Below are positions 63,001 to 64,000 of a stretch of 64,000 bases of DNA, piece by piece (position 1 is the stretch's first letter; every line of letters begins with the position of its first letter). The notes under the pieces were generated by a model. The model did not search any database, was not told the origin of the DNA, and saw only the letters and a program-made list of their open reading frames with translations. Position numbers and translations under genes: made by a program. The stretch comes from Tetrastigma voinierianum (Eukaryota > Streptophyta > Magnoliopsida > Vitales > Vitaceae): positions 61,006 through 125,005 of the forward strand of contig JAEQBH010001509.1 of the NCBI GenBank assembly GCA_016808115.1. The letters run 5' to 3'.

Positions 63001-63179
63001 CAAGTCTGTCTCGCGCCCTTGTCTCCCAGGGTGGAAGCTGGCCTTGGCATCAACTATAAGTGCATGCCGGAATTGTACACGATCTGAGTAAGCATCGTGT
63101 TTGTCCCGAGAAAAATGGCTGCAGTGCCGTCACGTATTGGCGGTAACCGCCTGCGCTCCTGATCGATAGCGACTCCGGT

Positions 63180-63750
63180 ATGGCGTCAGCCCGATCCATT
63201 CAGGATGACATTAAGCTTCGACATGTCCATTACCACCGGTCCACTGGTATAATCCCGAGATATCTAACTCGCGACCCAGGCGTATCGGATCCTGCTTCGC
63301 TAGTCCTGTGGGAGGAACTCCGTACGAACTACTCGAGGCGCAACCTCTAAGCCCGATTCTCTCACACATGATCGTGATGGTGTGCTTGATGCACCACCCA
63401 TCAAATAATACTCCTAGCCTGGCGAGATACCTCAACATACTGTATAGGCGGCGATCTTGAAGCTCGTCGATGGTATGATAGGCGTAGACATGCCCTTGAA
63501 TACGTGTCAGCATGGGCCACGTCACCATTGCTGACCCGTACCACGGCCTGATGCTTTGTGCAGTAGCCAGGAAAGTGCTCGTCTGACACCACAGGGCGTG
63601 CGATTCCTCGGCCGTATTTGGGGGTGGAGGAATACTGTATCGCTGTCCCAGCGATGGCGGAGATTTGCGCGTCGAGACCCTAGGTTCCATGCCTTTGGGG
63701 TAATCACCTTCATATGTCAGCGATGGCAAAAGTAACCATCGTCTGTTCAC
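63180..63750 (-). pseudogene. Chromovirus protease and preceding gag linker
   Basis: Open frame of 179 residues on the minus strand. LTRIQGHVYAYHTID (residues ~81-95) matches the linker before the protease, GVLFDGWCIKHTIT (~113-126) the catalytic VLFDSGATHSFIS segment with DSG lost, and PPTGLAKQ the following loop. VVMDMSKLNVIL, just past the frame end at ~63235-63200, matches the protease C-terminal VIDM..FDVILGMDW. Confidence 0.75.
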
Positions 63751-63899
63751 TTTGATTAGAACCTAGCGACCTTGCTTTGTTGGTGGTGGCTCACGAAAAT
63801 CCTCTCGAACTAGAAGCCTTTGGCTTCTTTCATTTAAGAAGAAGGCGTCTCTTCACTCTTGCCACCGGCAGCATCTCGGATGCCGTCGTCCTCATCTCT

Positions 63900-64000
63900 C
63901 ACATGTATAGTTATCACGACCATAAAGTCCATATGCTCGCAGCCCAGGAGGAATCTCTGATCTTGCCTGGATGGACAGCTTCATGCCATCCTCAAACCTT
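63900..64000 (-). pseudogene. Chromovirus gag C-terminal fragment
   Basis: RFEDGMKLSIQARSEIPPGL then AYGLYGRD from the window edge inward, matching the RFE.GLR..I region of chromovirus gag. Continues beyond the window. Confidence 0.65.

Larger units (their letters stand above)
60131..64000 (-). mobile_element. Chromovirus (Tekay/Del-like Ty3/gypsy) internal region, truncated by window end
   Basis: Minus-strand order from the window's right edge: gag C-terminus, protease, reverse transcriptase, RNase H, integrase, C-terminal region, then the 3' LTR. The 5' LTR and most of gag lie beyond 64000. GC content is higher than in the Athila-like half of the window, and decay is mainly by frameshift. 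Confidence 0.88.

Overview
The window looks like the repeat-rich intergenic or pericentromeric DNA of a large plant (angiosperm) nuclear genome. Every coding signal I recognise belongs to a transposable element of a plant-typical lineage: Athila-like and Tat-like Ty3/gypsy, a chromovirus, Ty1/copia, a LINE and small hAT-type elements. I find no host protein gene, tRNA, rRNA or CRISPR array, and I cannot name the species. Almost all reading frames are broken by stops and small indels.

Layout. (1) 1-6050 and 15268-21215 are two copies of one ~6 kb segment. Each holds, mostly on the minus strand, an additional retrotransposon ORF (aORF), a promoter-like U3 segment full of a palindromic decamer, an inverted (plus-strand) Tat-type RNase H-integrase fragment, a leader with primer-binding-site remnant, an LTR, and a hAT-like insertion. 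(2) 6080-8012 is a related LTR in the opposite orientation, 8013-10943 a chromovirus-type LTR, and 11083-13778 a full Athila-like LTR on the minus strand, followed by its polypurine tract and 3' untranslated region up to 15650. (3) 19958-39340 is a large minus-strand Athila-like element: LTR (36986-39340), gag, protease, reverse transcriptase, RNase H, integrase, an internal U3-like promoter segment, an aORF, the polypurine tract, and a second LTR (19958-26978). That second LTR is split by a hAT-like element and by a ~3 kb LTR-like insertion. (4) 39341-48290 is poorly classifiable and holds a long TA microsatellite, a SIRE-like copia LTR and a hairpin-bearing tandem array. (5) 48290-57160 is the 3' half of a LINE ORF2, interrupted by a complete Ty1/copia element (48428-55103, 5-bp target duplication AGAGG) and by a hAT-like element (55422-56251, exact 8-bp duplication GTGCTAGC). 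(6) 57706-64000 is the 3' part of a minus-strand chromovirus that runs off the window end.

The most unusual signal is an array in the U3 regions of the Athila-like family. The perfect palindrome TGTCGCGACA and its single-transition variants occur as pairs 20-21 bp apart (two helical turns), and the pairs recur every ~56-58 or ~66-67 bp, about one helical turn apart. The array is present at seven places. Three of these are not in complete LTRs but directly upstream of the aORF, which suggests an internal aORF promoter and possibly a dimeric DNA-binding factor that recognises the array. That functional reading is inference; the spacing is read directly from the bases.
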